DNA of 64,000 nucleotides, from contig JANQLV010000014.1 in the NCBI GenBank assembly GCA_028280415.1, positions 104,050 through 168,049 of the forward strand. The letters run 5' to 3'. This stretch comes from Saprospiraceae bacterium. Lineage in GTDB: Bacteria; Bacteroidota; Bacteroidia; Chitinophagales; Saprospiraceae. Shown in pieces: positions 46,414 to 55,915 of this stretch (position 1 is its first letter; the number at the start of each line of letters is the position of its first letter). The notes beneath the pieces were generated by a model. It saw nothing but the letters and a program-made list of their open reading frames with translations. It had not been told where the DNA came from and did no database searches. The position numbers were made by a program, and so were the translations under genes.

Positions 46414-48063
46414 TTACTTCGATACTTCCATTAATATCCATCTTTTTGGATCGACCTCAGGGCGATCGCCTTTATTGAAAGGTATCACCAAGCCTTCTTT
46501 CGGAATATCGTATCTTTTTACAGTATCACCAAGCTTCACCTCAACGGGCATGGGGAAAGGTAAATTATTTGGAGTTTTCCATCTTAAATGTAAATTGCAT
46601 TTTTCAACATTAGAAATTAAAACCGGAGCACGACCCTGACGGACATAGATATCGAAAAACCAATGCATATCTTTCCCGGTAATATTTTCTACAATGGTGA
46701 TGAAATCTTCTGTAGTAACAAAGCGAACCTGGCTGCCATCTATATTTTTCAAATTATTTTGGTTCGGATAGGCCATTGTTCTAAGTGCCTGAAAGAAAGC
46801 CTCATCGCCAATCAGATAGCGCAAGCTATGTAAAACCGATGCCCCTTTTGTATAAATAGGAGCCTGATAAATTTGCTTTCCGGTTTTTGAAGAATGAGGT
46901 GCAATCGGATATTGATTTCTAAACCACATCGTACTCATATATTTGTGATAGGTCTCTTTGCCATTAAGATGCTCCGCGTAAAGGGCTTGCATATAAGTGC
47001 CAAAACCTTCGTGGATCCACATATCTTTCCAGTCAGAATTTGTGACGAGATTGCCCCACCATTCATGAGCGAGTTCGTGTTGATGGAGCGCATCAAAGCC
47101 CCAGTCCCGGCCAGTCATAGCTGCATTATTAAAATTGGCGCCATATGCAATAATACTTTGATGCTCCATGCCCAAATGAGGGGTCTGAGCTACTCCGTAT
47201 TTATCTTTTTGAAAGGGATAGGGGCCGAGTAAATCTTCAAACCATTTGACATGGGCAATGATTTCGGGCATTAGTTTTTTACCTTTCTCGTAGTCTTCGG
47301 GCAGAACGTAGAAAAATACCGGAAAAGTTTTGCCACTTACGCTCTCAATTTCGTCTTCTATTACTTCATAGGGTGCGATATTCAGTGCAATATTATAATT
47401 GCTAATGGGGGTAGTGACTTCCCAGTACCAGGTAATCGTGCCGTCCTTATTTTTATTACTGGAACGAAGCTTTCCATTCGAAGCTACGGTAAGCCCTTGT
47501 GGAACGGTGATGTTGAGATCCATGCGATCCGGCTTGTCGGAGACATGATCTTTATTGGGCCACCAGAGATCAGCTCCTTCTCCCTGACAACTCGTCGCAA
47601 TCCAGTGTGCACCGCTTTTGGTTTTTGACCAGGTAAAGCCTCCGTCCCAGGGTGGATTTTTCGCTATTCTTGGTTTTCCGCTATAAGCTACCGTTATTGT
47701 AACCGTTTCTCCGGGCTGTCGGGTAGTTTTGAGGTTAATCCAGATTTCCCCTTCTTTTCGTTGAATGATTCCCGGGATAAGCATATCACCACCACGGCTT
47801 TCATATACATCGTGAATGGTAAATGTAGTATCCAGGTCAAGTACGATCCAGGAAGTAGGTTGTACAATATCTGCGCGCATCGTTAATTGCCCGGCTATCG
47901 ATCTGTTCTCGGGATCAATCTTAAGCTCCAGGCTGTAATACTTTACATCAAATGCTGCTTGTTCGGGCATTAAAGGGCCTCCGGTAGTGAGAGTGACATC
48001 CTGGCTGAATAAAGTAACAATAAGGAACAGGGAAAAGCTTAAAGATAAGAGGATTTGGTGCAT
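46414..48063 (-). CDS. M1 family zinc metallopeptidase (aminopeptidase)
   Basis: A 549-residue exported M1 peptidase. The N terminus MHQILLSLSFSLFLIVTLFSQ is a signal peptide. An N-terminal saddle-like beta domain (about 30-240) precedes the catalytic domain with GMEH (298-301, the GxMEN-type exopeptidase motif), the zinc ligands His329 and His333 in HELAH, and Glu352 in HEGFGTYMQ. Tyr of the family's catalytic position is likely in KGASVLHSLRY-type context. It lacks the long C-terminal helical domain of eukaryotic members, as usual for Bacteroidota forms. It should cleave N-terminal residues from peptides in the periplasm or outside the cell. Confidence 0.93.
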   Translation of the reverse strand: MHQILLSLSFSLFLIVTLFSQDVTLTTGGPLMPEQAAFDVKYYSLELKIDPENRSIAGQLTMRADIVQPTSWIVLDLDTTFTIHDVYESRGGDMLIPGIIQRKEGEIWINLKTTRQPGETVTITVAYSGKPRIAKNPPWDGGFTWSKTKSGAHWIATSCQGEGADLWWPNKDHVSDKPDRMDLNITVPQGLTVASNGKLRSSNKNKDGTITWYWEVTTPISNYNIALNIAPYEVIEDEIESVSGKTFPVFFYVLPEDYEKGKKLMPEIIAHVKWFEDLLGPYPFQKDKYGVAQTPHLGMEHQSIIAYGANFNNAAMTGRDWGFDALHQHELAHEWWGNLVTNSDWKDMWIHEGFGTYMQALYAEHLNGKETYHKYMSTMWFRNQYPIAPHSSKTGKQIYQAPIYTKGASVLHSLRYLIGDEAFFQALRTMAYPNQNNLKNIDGSQVRFVTTEDFITIVENITGKDMHWFFDIYVRQGRAPVLISNVEKCNLHLRWKTPNNLPFPMPVEVKLGDTVKRYDIPKEGLVIPFNKGDRPEVDPKRWILMEVSK

Positions 48064-48200
48064 TGTTTTCGGTAAATTTAATGGCTTTTGTCTATTGATT
48101 AAAACGATTGAGCGTTGTTTTTATGTTTAAAGACCTATTTTTTTTAAATAGAAAACAAATCATTACCTAATTTCTACTCTCGCTTATTAGAAGCACTGCT

Positions 48201-48848
48201 ATGAAGTCCGTTTTATTTTTTATTCTAAAAGCTGTAATCTTACTGATACTTCCCTTCATTGTACTGATCAGAGGTGCGGTTTATTTTCATAGTCACTACG
48301 AATGGCATCCCCAATTGGCTATCCTCGGTGGCGCCTTGGTGACTTTGGCATTATTAATCATCTATTTTAGCTGGTTTTACGGGCGATTAACCGGGAAAGT
48401 AGGAACTTCCAAATCTTTTAAATTCAAAGCTTATCTTGGACTGGTCCTGGTCTTGGGCTATTGCGCTTATGGCCTTTTCTTTTTTAATGGTGAAAATGCT
48501 AAAAGCGAAGCTGTGCGCTCAGAGTATACCAGTCTGCATCCTATTCTTCGACTGAGTATTAGCACCATTCTGTTTGTTGACAAAAATCTGATCTTGACCG
48601 ATGCTTCACGTTTGCCGGAGGATTACAGAAAAATGGGCTTAAAAACTAAATCACATTCGCTTCACTATAAACAGAGCAATGGTTATGTGCATGCTTTTGA
48701 TCTGCGGACCCAGGGGCATAGTGAATGGAGAAACGAAGCTTTGGAATTGTATTTTCGATTGATGGGATTAAATACTTTACGTCACGGTGGTACGGCAGAT
48801 CATCTGCATGTTTCTCTAAAAAGCCATGATCGCCCGGGGGGAATCTAG
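48201..48848 (+). CDS. membrane protein with possible LAS-type (M15-like) C-terminal domain
   Basis: A 215-residue protein of uncertain function. Three hydrophobic segments (about 5-25, 38-60, 78-98) are followed by a soluble C-terminal domain. In it YVHAFDLRTQGH and, about 35 residues later, ADHLHVSLK resemble the metal-binding H-x-x-D and HxH parts of LAS metallopeptidases (VanY/M15, Hedgehog-like), which cut peptidoglycan peptides. Spacing of the first motif is not canonical, so activity is unproven. It is followed by an unusually long gene-free stretch. Confidence 0.6.
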   Translation: MKSVLFFILKAVILLILPFIVLIRGAVYFHSHYEWHPQLAILGGALVTLALLIIYFSWFYGRLTGKVGTSKSFKFKAYLGLVLVLGYCAYGLFFFNGENAKSEAVRSEYTSLHPILRLSISTILFVDKNLILTDASRLPEDYRKMGLKTKSHSLHYKQSNGYVHAFDLRTQGHSEWRNEALELYFRLMGLNTLRHGGTADHLHVSLKSHDRPGGI

Positions 48849-49558
48849 AGACTTATCCAAAATTCTATTTTACATTTTTAGTATAGCAAGCTTTCCCAAG
48901 CTTTTAAACAGGAAGATTTACAGATGATTTCATGTTTTTTGAAGCTGGAAAAAGGTGCTGGATTTTTACTTTATCGAGCTAAGCAGGTACAGTTGATATA
49001 TTATGGATTATTAAAATAGATATATTAAAATAGTTGCTAAAGCCCGATTTTTGTTGATTTCACTTGTTTGGGACCTGTTTTTCTACTTTTGCCGAAAAAG
49101 ACGAAATAAAAATTGTGTGGAACATAAAGAAATTGTCTTGTTTGAAGATTTAAAAACAGGTCTTGGAAATTTACGTTTAAAATATTCCTGAGTTGTAATG
49201 AAGGTGCATATTATTGCATATTTGTAATAACAACACGAAGCAATAAAACACAAAGTAAGAAATCCTAAAAACCGAAGATATAATACAACCTGAGTGGTTC
49301 AAATTTTAACCACTTTGTTTTAAGATATTAAATAATTATAGTGCGATCACCTATTTGGAACCCGAACTGATCAACTTTAAGTTTGTGCAAAAGTATGAGG
49401 GCATTAATCAGCCCCAAAATGGTTAATCCCTCATACTAAAGTATGAAACACAAAAAGATATTTGATGCCGGTTGGTATCATAAAGATGTAAGATTCAGCT
49501 AGCTTTGGAAAGGGAGCAACTACAACGGTAGTTGCCACCCTCTTTTTTTTGGAGGAAT
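48849..49558. other. 710-base gene-free stretch with promoters, hairpins and a terminator
   Basis: No coding frame is convincing, yet the stretch is structured. Candidate -7 elements lie at 49084-49091 (TACTTTTG, exact) and 49217-49224 (CATATTTG, one mismatch, with TTG 21 bases upstream). AGTGGTT (49293-49299) pairs with AACCACT (49308-49314) ahead of TTTGTTTT. AGTATGAGGG-ATTAA (49392-49407) pairs with 49423-49437. An intrinsic terminator ends it at 49511-49550. One or two small rightward RNAs could be made here. Confidence 0.4.
49511..49550 (+). terminator. orphan rightward intrinsic terminator
   Basis: GGG-A-GCAACTAC pairs with GTAGTTGC-CA-CCC around a four-base loop, then CTC T8-like tract (49541-49550). 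It lies 660 bases from the nearest rightward gene end and just before the stop of a leftward gene. Confidence 0.8.
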
Positions 49559-51103
49559 CTACAATAATACATTAACGGTACCCCGCCTTTCTATACTAAC
49601 TTCCTCAAAATCCCTGTTTTCCAGTTTACTTTCCAGCCAGGATATAAAATCAAAATACTCAAATGCTCTTGCTTCGAATTCATTTTCAGTTAAAGCGGAT
49701 AATTCCGTATACATTTCCCGGAAGCCTTTTAGAATTTGCCGATCGGTAAAATTGGGATACTTTTTTAGGAATTTTAAAACAATAGACTCTGCTTTATATA
49801 ATCGTTTGCGCTTTAATAAAAAGCGATAAGTTGATTTTACAATATATTCTAAAAGTTGATCATTACCGAGCTCGTAATGAATGAAGAGATTCAGAATTCT
49901 TCCGAAACTGTATAAATCTTCCCGGGTTTTCAAATCGGGCTCATCTAATAGACGATTAATCCAATCCAGTGCCTCGTCGTATTTGCCAGCTCCAAAATTC
50001 AAATAAGCCAGATTATAATAAAGGCCGATTCGGTGCTGGCTCTGTATCTGCTTTTCATGATCAGCCAATTCACCGACGAAACTCTGCAAATTGAAGACCC
50101 CTTTTCTAAATTGTCCGGTAGAAATATAAAGGTCAATTTCCAGATTATAACTTCTGGTAAAGAGTCTTGATTTGAGCGTCGAGGAACTGGCAGGGATAGC
50201 TCTGAGTTTGCGCAAATTAAGCAGTCCCTCTTGATACTGGTGTAACTGCTTTTGTATGATATAAAGATTGATCAGCGAACTAATATAATTGGCTTCCTTC
50301 TCTCCCTTTCTTTGGGCGGGTTCTAGTTCTTCGAACATAAGCACTTGCATTTGCATGTGTTTTAAACACTGTTTCCACTCTGCGATCTGGAAATAATATA
50401 AGAAACGCGCATTATGATAAAACATGCGCGCATTAAAAGATTTTGCATTATTGATGTCCTGATAAAGCTCATCTTCGAAGAGTTTACTATAAACTTCTTT
50501 TTCTTCTGCTTTGCGGATTCCTCCGCGTTTCCAGTAGGGAATGAATATCTTATCGTGGAGTAATTGAAATTCCAGATAGTTTTTGTAAATGTTGAGAATA
50601 TCAATTTCTTTCTGGAAATCTACGTTGACATAATTCTCTAATCCTTTTAAATCGTTCCGGTTATGAATGATATGATGTTTCCAGCGATAAACTTCCAGGA
50701 CCTGTAAAAAACGTTCATTTTCGAGTGCCGTTTTCATGGCTTTGACCAGTATTTTTTCACTCTGCTGGATAAGACCTTTTTCAAAAAGCAATTGCGCATT
50801 TCTCAATAAAACCGGAAAAGGGTCCTCGGATTTGTTTTCGTGATACTGGCGTAAACTATTGAGAATCAGTTTGTAAAGATAGTTTTTGGTGACATGCAAC
50901 TGCTTGGTGAAGCGTTGCCCTTTAAACTTTTTCTTGATCTTGACTTCATCGTATTCATCTTGTTTATCAATGGCGTCAAAAAGTTGTACATATTTATTTT
51001 CTCCGCCGATGACATGCCGGGAAGCAAATAGCTTGAAGTAGCGCTTTTCTTGTTTAGTGAGAGATTTTATAAGCCGGAATAATTCTAGTGAGACTGTTTT
51101 CAT
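49559..51103 (-). CDS. TPR-like helical-repeat protein, unknown function
   Basis: A 514-residue cytoplasmic protein with no signal peptide. It opens MKTVSLELFRLIKSLTKQEKRYFK and is almost entirely alpha-helical, with paired helices of TPR-like character (for example LRNAQLLFEKGLIQQSEKILVKAM and YNLAYLNFGAGKYDEALDWI). The N-terminal part is basic. Proteins of this kind occur widely in Bacteroidota as conserved hypotheticals; I know of no function. A scaffold or regulatory role is guesswork. Its 3' end abuts the orphan terminator of the opposite strand. Confidence 0.75.
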   Translation of the reverse strand: MKTVSLELFRLIKSLTKQEKRYFKLFASRHVIGGENKYVQLFDAIDKQDEYDEVKIKKKFKGQRFTKQLHVTKNYLYKLILNSLRQYHENKSEDPFPVLLRNAQLLFEKGLIQQSEKILVKAMKTALENERFLQVLEVYRWKHHIIHNRNDLKGLENYVNVDFQKEIDILNIYKNYLEFQLLHDKIFIPYWKRGGIRKAEEKEVYSKLFEDELYQDINNAKSFNARMFYHNARFLYYFQIAEWKQCLKHMQMQVLMFEELEPAQRKGEKEANYISSLINLYIIQKQLHQYQEGLLNLRKLRAIPASSSTLKSRLFTRSYNLEIDLYISTGQFRKGVFNLQSFVGELADHEKQIQSQHRIGLYYNLAYLNFGAGKYDEALDWINRLLDEPDLKTREDLYSFGRILNLFIHYELGNDQLLEYIVKSTYRFLLKRKRLYKAESIVLKFLKKYPNFTDRQILKGFREMYTELSALTENEFEARAFEYFDFISWLESKLENRDFEEVSIERRGTVNVLL

Positions 51104-51747
51104 AATGGCAAGATAACGAAGAAATTTGAATTTATATTGCTGGACTTCTACGTTTTGTGCTTTTTTGGGTTTAAAATTCCCTAGATAAATAGTAATTTAA
51201 TTATACGATTCTATCGTTATTGTTGAAGTTTGAAATAAACGTATTCGGACAGATTAAGAGATTGAAATAAACACCCTGAATAAGAAACTTGGAAATTTAA
51301 CTTTAACATGGAGTCAAGCGACAAAATCCCCATTACAGGTAAGTATGAAAGCCTAGACATATTTGCCGCTTAAGATGGGGATTTATGTCGTACTCATTCG
51401 CCGTTTAGTACCACAGTTTTACGATAAAAGGAATTTAGAATAGTTTTGTTGAAAAACTACTTAAATGCTTTTACATCAGCCTGTTAAGAGTAAGATAATC
51501 TCGAAATTAGTTGGTAATTTTGCAAAATAGATAAAACTTACTCCAATACAGGAAATTCTCAATAGCCTCGATCGTAGCGATCTTAAAATAACACAACTGC
51601 TCAAAAGTTAATTTAGGGGATCAGCTTTTTATGATTTGTGGTGCTATTGATCCTTAAGCAAAGCACGAAACATATAATTGCCATAATATTTAAAAAATTC
51701 GTTTCTCCCTGATTGCGAATTTATTGACGACTTTTAATAAAAAATTA
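51104..51747. other. 640-base upstream region of the adhesin gene
   Basis: No gene is seen. It holds a long inverted repeat at 51319-51390 and an exact -7 like element, TAATTTTG at 51515-51522, about 225 bases ahead of the adhesin start, which would give a long leader. Confidence 0.4.
51319..51390. repeat. stem-loop with 15-bp arms upstream of the adhesin gene
   Basis: CGACAAAATCCCCAT (51319-51333) pairs with ATGGGGATTTATGTCG (51375-51390), with a single bulged base. The 41-base loop between them has no further strong pairing. There is no T run after it. Confidence 0.7.
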
Positions 51748-54700
51748 ATGGGAAGACGAGTAGTAGAAATCTTAACAGTACTCAGTTGCTTACTTTTTGG
51801 CCCCGGTTTGTTTGCACAAACTGAAACGGGAATCTTTACTACAGGATGTACTTTTGAAGTTCATTATACCATACAGCACCCAACCTGCCCCGAGGAAGTT
51901 GACGGTACAATCGATTTGGAAATCTTGAATGCCGTTGGTATGCCCAGTATTTACTGGATAGAAGGAATCAGTGGAGGCGGAAACGGAAGTGATGCATTCA
52001 TCAACACCTTAGCAGCCGGAAATTACCGTGCAAGTATTGGCGACGAATCGCAGTGCTACGACACGCTCACCTTTGTACTCAGTGATCCCCTTGCCCTTAG
52101 CTTTGAATTGAATACGGATAGTAGTTGCCCTCAGGAAAATAATGGCAGGGTAACCGTAAACCCAATCTCTGGAAATGCAGATAGTTATTCCATCAATGGA
52201 GGGACCCCTCAGAATGAACCTATGTTTTCGGATCTGACACCTGGCCAGCATACGATCAGAGTATTTGATTCTAATGGCTGCTTTTATGAAGAAACGGTCA
52301 ATGTGCCCGAAATAATTGCTCCGGTAATCACTTTTGCCCAGGAAGAAGCCACCTGTCCGGAATCAACGGATGCCTCCTTCATCGTGATCATTGAAACGGT
52401 GAGTCATAATGAAAACTATGAATATTCGATTGACGGGACGAATTTCCAAGCCGACTCAACATTCGAAGATTTGTTACCCGGCGCTTATGAAGTGTTCATC
52501 AGAAATGATAACCTCTGTGTTTTTACCGATCAGGTTGAAATATTTGGTGAGGAAGCTCCCGAAGTGAATTTTGAAAAGACGGATGTCACCTGTCCGGAAG
52601 GTAATGATGCTTCTTTTATTGTGATCATAGAAACAGTGAGTAATAGCGAAAATTACGAATACTCGCTGGATGGAGTTAATTTTCAACAAGATTCTCTTTT
52701 TGAGGAACTGGAAGCTAATATTTATCAGGTTTACATGAAAAATGAGGCAGGTTGTGTTTTCGAGGAAACTGTATTTATTGATGCTCCGGAGCCTCCTGAA
52801 GTGGATTTTGAAATAGAGGATGTGAGTTGTCCGGAAGGCAATGATGCCTCATTTATTGTGATCATTGAAACGGTTAGCAATAATGAAGATTATGAGTATT
52901 CGATTGATGGGACGAATTTTCAGGCCGATTCAACTTTTACGGAATTAGAGGCTGGAGTTTATGAAGTTTTTACCAGAGCAAGTACGGGCTGTGTACAAAG
53001 TAATCTGGTAGAGGTGCAGGCGCCAGTCGAACCCCATATTGATTTCGAGATAGAGGATGTGAGTTGTCCAGAAGGCAATGATGCCTCATTTATTGTGATC
53101 ATTGAAACGGTTAGCAATAACGAAGTTTATGAATATTCGATTGACGGTACGAATTTTCAAGCCGATTCAACTTTTACGGAATTAGGCGCTGGTGTCTATG
53201 AAGTTTTTGCCCGAAATGATGTGGGTTGTGTACAAAGTCAATTAGTAGAAGTGGTGGAGCCGGAGATGCCCGAATTGGACTTTGAGATAGAGGATGTAAA
53301 TTGTCCGGATGGCAATGATGCCTCATTTATTGTAATCATTGAAACGGTCAGTAATCATGAAAATTATGAATACTCTTTAGATAATATAACTTTTCAGGAA
53401 GACTCCACTTTTTATGATTTGGCGGCCGGGGTTTATGAAGCTTTTGCAAGGAATGAAATCGGATGTACCTTTTCCGAATTATTGGAAGTCGAAGAACCGG
53501 AAACGCCTGAGATTGATATCCAGGTAGATGATACGACTTGTCCCGGCAGCAATGATGCCTCATTTATTGTGATCATCGAAACGGTGAGTAATAACGAGAA
53601 CTATGAATTTTCGATCAACGGAAATGAGTTCCAGGAAGATTCTACTTTTTATGATTTGGCGGCTGGGGTCTATGACCTAAGCATACGCAATGAACGCTCC
53701 TGTCTTTTCCATGAAACTGTAATAATATCAGCACCGGAAGAACCTTCTTTGGGTTTTGAAATTGATCCCGTTACCTGTTCGGGGGGAAATGATGCCTCAT
53801 TTATCGTCATCATCGAAACGGTCAGTAACTCACAGAATTACGAATTTTCAATCGATGGGACCAACTTTCAGGAAGACTCTACCTTCACTGATCTGGAGGC
53901 TGGTATAATCGAAGTTTCTGTCCGCAATGCCGCTGGTTGTATTAGCACCGAAAACATTGTGATAGAAGAACCTACATTACCTATGATCGACTTTGATATC
54001 GATGACGTGACGTGCCCTGGGGGAACAGACGCGTCACTCATCGTTATCATTGAGCCCCTTAGTAATACGGAAGAAGATTGGGACTATTCACTTAATGGAA
54101 TTAATTATCAGGCAGACTCACTGTTTACGGATTTAGATGCGGGAGTCTATAATGCCTATGTCCGAAGCGAAAATAATTGTGTATACTCTCAGCTATTTTC
54201 TATATCCGAACCTGATGCAACGGAAGTGACTTTAGCCAGTACCGATGTAAGTTGCCCGGGAGGAAATGATGGTCTCATTGCCGTTACTGCCTCAGGGGCG
54301 AGCAGCTTTTATGAATATTCTTTGGATGGGCTTAGTTTTCAGACTTCCAATGTATTTGAGAATTTAACGGGAGGGATTTATCAAATCACTGTCCGCAATG
54401 CGAGCGCTTGTACGGTTACAGAAAGTACAATTGTCAATGTTCCGCAAATGCCGCAATACGATATAAATACCCAGGCGGTTTCTTGCAATGGAGGAAATGA
54501 TGGCAGTATCGAAGTAATTGTAGTATCCGGAATCGAACCCTTTCAATATGCTTTGAATGATCAGGATGCGCAGGATTCTAATATTTTTGAACAGCTTGCG
54601 GCGGGGACTTATAATATTTCATTGATCGATGCAAATGGTTGTATTTTTACCAGCCCGGTTAATGTTTCTGATCCACCACAGATGAATGCACTTATTAGTT

Positions 54701-55602
54701 CTGAGAATGAAACCTGCGATCATGATAATGGCTGGATTGCTTTGACCATTGAAGGAGGGACAGGTATCTACCAATTCAATTGGGCAAATGAAGAAATAAC
54801 GCCTAGCATTAATGAGCTGGCCGCCGGAACGTATCGCGTATCGGTAACGGATCAAAACAATTGCCTTTTGGTAGAAAGTATTACTATTACTAATGAACCG
54901 GCACCGGACATTGAGGCTTTTTTGCAAGACCTAAGTTGTTATCAGAATCAGGATGGTTGGATTGATCTGGATATCCATGGTGTTGCACCTCCATTTAATA
55001 TCAATTGGTCAAACGGAGAACAATCGGATCATATTAATGATCTAAGTAGCGGTGAATATGGTGTCACGGTAAGCGATCAAAACAACTGTTTGACTTCCGC
55101 CCATTTTACCCTCGAAGAACCGGAAGCATTGGATGTAGATGCTACCATTACGAACCTTGAATCCGGCGTGAATATTAGCTTACAAGTAAGCGGAGGTGAA
55201 GGGCCATATACCTTTGAATGGTCTTCTGGCCAAGGTGTACAAGATTTGCAGAATGTACCCTTCGGCTTTTATGATGTAGTAGTGACCGATGCTAATGGTT
55301 GTGAGGTAAAAACAGATATTAGCGCACTGGATCCGGAATTACCAGTTGATGGTTCTATACAGGTTTATCCTACACTTACTACTAAAGAAGTGAATATTGA
55401 TATTCAACTCAGTGAAACCAAGCCCGTAAATGTGTATCTGGTAGATGAAATGGGGCGCTTGGTACAAGTGGTTGATCCGAGTAATATAGAAAATCAAATT
55501 ATAACAATGGATTTGGAATCCCTTGCTGCGGCCGTTTATTTCTTGCGAATAGAAATCGGAGAGGAATCGATTATTAAGAAAGTGGTGAAAGTAGTGGAAT
55601 AA
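51748..55602 (+). CDS. SprB-like repetitive cell-surface adhesin with T9SS sorting domain
   Basis: A 1284-residue secreted protein. From ATG 51748 the signal peptide is MGRRVVEILTVLSCLLFGPGLFAQ; an in-frame TTG at 51724 is less likely. About 14 repeats of roughly 75-80 residues follow, each starting TCP/SCP and ending in a GxYxVxxxxxxGC motif, as in SprB repeats of gliding adhesins. Units 3-10 share DASFIVIIE almost unchanged. The C terminus (IQVYPTLTTKEVNIDIQL to VVKVVE) is a T9SS sorting domain. It is far smaller than SprB of Flavobacterium (over 6000 residues), so it may be an adhesin, a filament or a matrix protein. One Cys pair per repeat suggests disulfides. Confidence 0.9.
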   Translation: MGRRVVEILTVLSCLLFGPGLFAQTETGIFTTGCTFEVHYTIQHPTCPEEVDGTIDLEILNAVGMPSIYWIEGISGGGNGSDAFINTLAAGNYRASIGDESQCYDTLTFVLSDPLALSFELNTDSSCPQENNGRVTVNPISGNADSYSINGGTPQNEPMFSDLTPGQHTIRVFDSNGCFYEETVNVPEIIAPVITFAQEEATCPESTDASFIVIIETVSHNENYEYSIDGTNFQADSTFEDLLPGAYEVFIRNDNLCVFTDQVEIFGEEAPEVNFEKTDVTCPEGNDASFIVIIETVSNSENYEYSLDGVNFQQDSLFEELEANIYQVYMKNEAGCVFEETVFIDAPEPPEVDFEIEDVSCPEGNDASFIVIIETVSNNEDYEYSIDGTNFQADSTFTELEAGVYEVFTRASTGCVQSNLVEVQAPVEPHIDFEIEDVSCPEGNDASFIVIIETVSNNEVYEYSIDGTNFQADSTFTELGAGVYEVFARNDVGCVQSQLVEVVEPEMPELDFEIEDVNCPDGNDASFIVIIETVSNHENYEYSLDNITFQEDSTFYDLAAGVYEAFARNEIGCTFSELLEVEEPETPEIDIQVDDTTCPGSNDASFIVIIETVSNNENYEFSINGNEFQEDSTFYDLAAGVYDLSIRNERSCLFHETVIISAPEEPSLGFEIDPVTCSGGNDASFIVIIETVSNSQNYEFSIDGTNFQEDSTFTDLEAGIIEVSVRNAAGCISTENIVIEEPTLPMIDFDIDDVTCPGGTDASLIVIIEPLSNTEEDWDYSLNGINYQADSLFTDLDAGVYNAYVRSENNCVYSQLFSISEPDATEVTLASTDVSCPGGNDGLIAVTASGASSFYEYSLDGLSFQTSNVFENLTGGIYQITVRNASACTVTESTIVNVPQMPQYDINTQAVSCNGGNDGSIEVIVVSGIEPFQYALNDQDAQDSNIFEQLAAGTYNISLIDANGCIFTSPVNVSDPPQMNALISSENETCDHDNGWIALTIEGGTGIYQFNWANEEITPSINELAAGTYRVSVTDQNNCLLVESITITNEPAPDIEAFLQDLSCYQNQDGWIDLDIHGVAPPFNINWSNGEQSDHINDLSSGEYGVTVSDQNNCLTSAHFTLEEPEALDVDATITNLESGVNISLQVSGGEGPYTFEWSSGQGVQDLQNVPFGFYDVVVTDANGCEVKTDISALDPELPVDGSIQVYPTLTTKEVNIDIQLSETKPVNVYLVDEMGRLVQVVDPSNIENQIITMDLESLAAAVYFLRIEIGEESIIKKVVKVVE
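52346..54240 (+). repeat. tandem 237-base coding repeats in the adhesin
   Basis: Eight consecutive units start near 52352, 52588, 52825, 53062, 53299, 53539, 53776 and 54013, a period of 236-240 bases (79 residues). The core encoding NDASFIVIIETVSN is nearly identical in DNA between units 5 and 6, while other units differ mainly at third codon positions. Unequal recombination could change the copy number. Confidence 0.88.
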
Positions 55603-55915
55603 AAACATCCATACTATATCAAATTGAAGAGCTATCCTGAGTAAGCAAGGGTAGCTCTTTGTGTAAATGGAGGATAAATTTTTAAAAATGTTAAACGTGT
55701 AGTTTATAAACGATTTAGAAGATAATTGGCTTACTTCTTATTAGGTATATTTAATCCAGCGATTACTCTGATAATTTTACTACCCATCCCTATCTTTTAT
55801 CCAAAATTCTTTTTGGAATACCTTATTTTCTTGTAGTATTCGTCTTTGCATTAAATTCAAAGGGAGAACAATAAATCCATTTAGTAGTCGCTATTCCATT
55901 AAACAAACCTTAAAC
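55603..55915. other. gene-free stretch after the adhesin
   Basis: It holds the adhesin terminator at 55627-55662; the rest is AT-rich without a coding frame. It presumably carries the promoter for the following small gene. Confidence 0.45.
55627..55662 (+). terminator. intrinsic terminator after the adhesin gene
   Basis: AAGAGCTATCC pairs with GGGTAGCTCTT (one wobble) around an 11-base loop; a short T tract follows. Confidence 0.8.

Noticed and set aside
49230..49550. 6S RNA or tmRNA in the gene-free stretch
   Set aside because: No tmRNA tag or T-loop is seen, and long-range pairing for a 6S-type closing stem is only partial; kept as an unnamed small RNA candidate.
52346..54240. Regular repeats considered as a CRISPR array or mobile-element repeats
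   Set aside because: The 237-base period is in frame in a long protein with changes mostly at third codon positions, so they are protein repeats.
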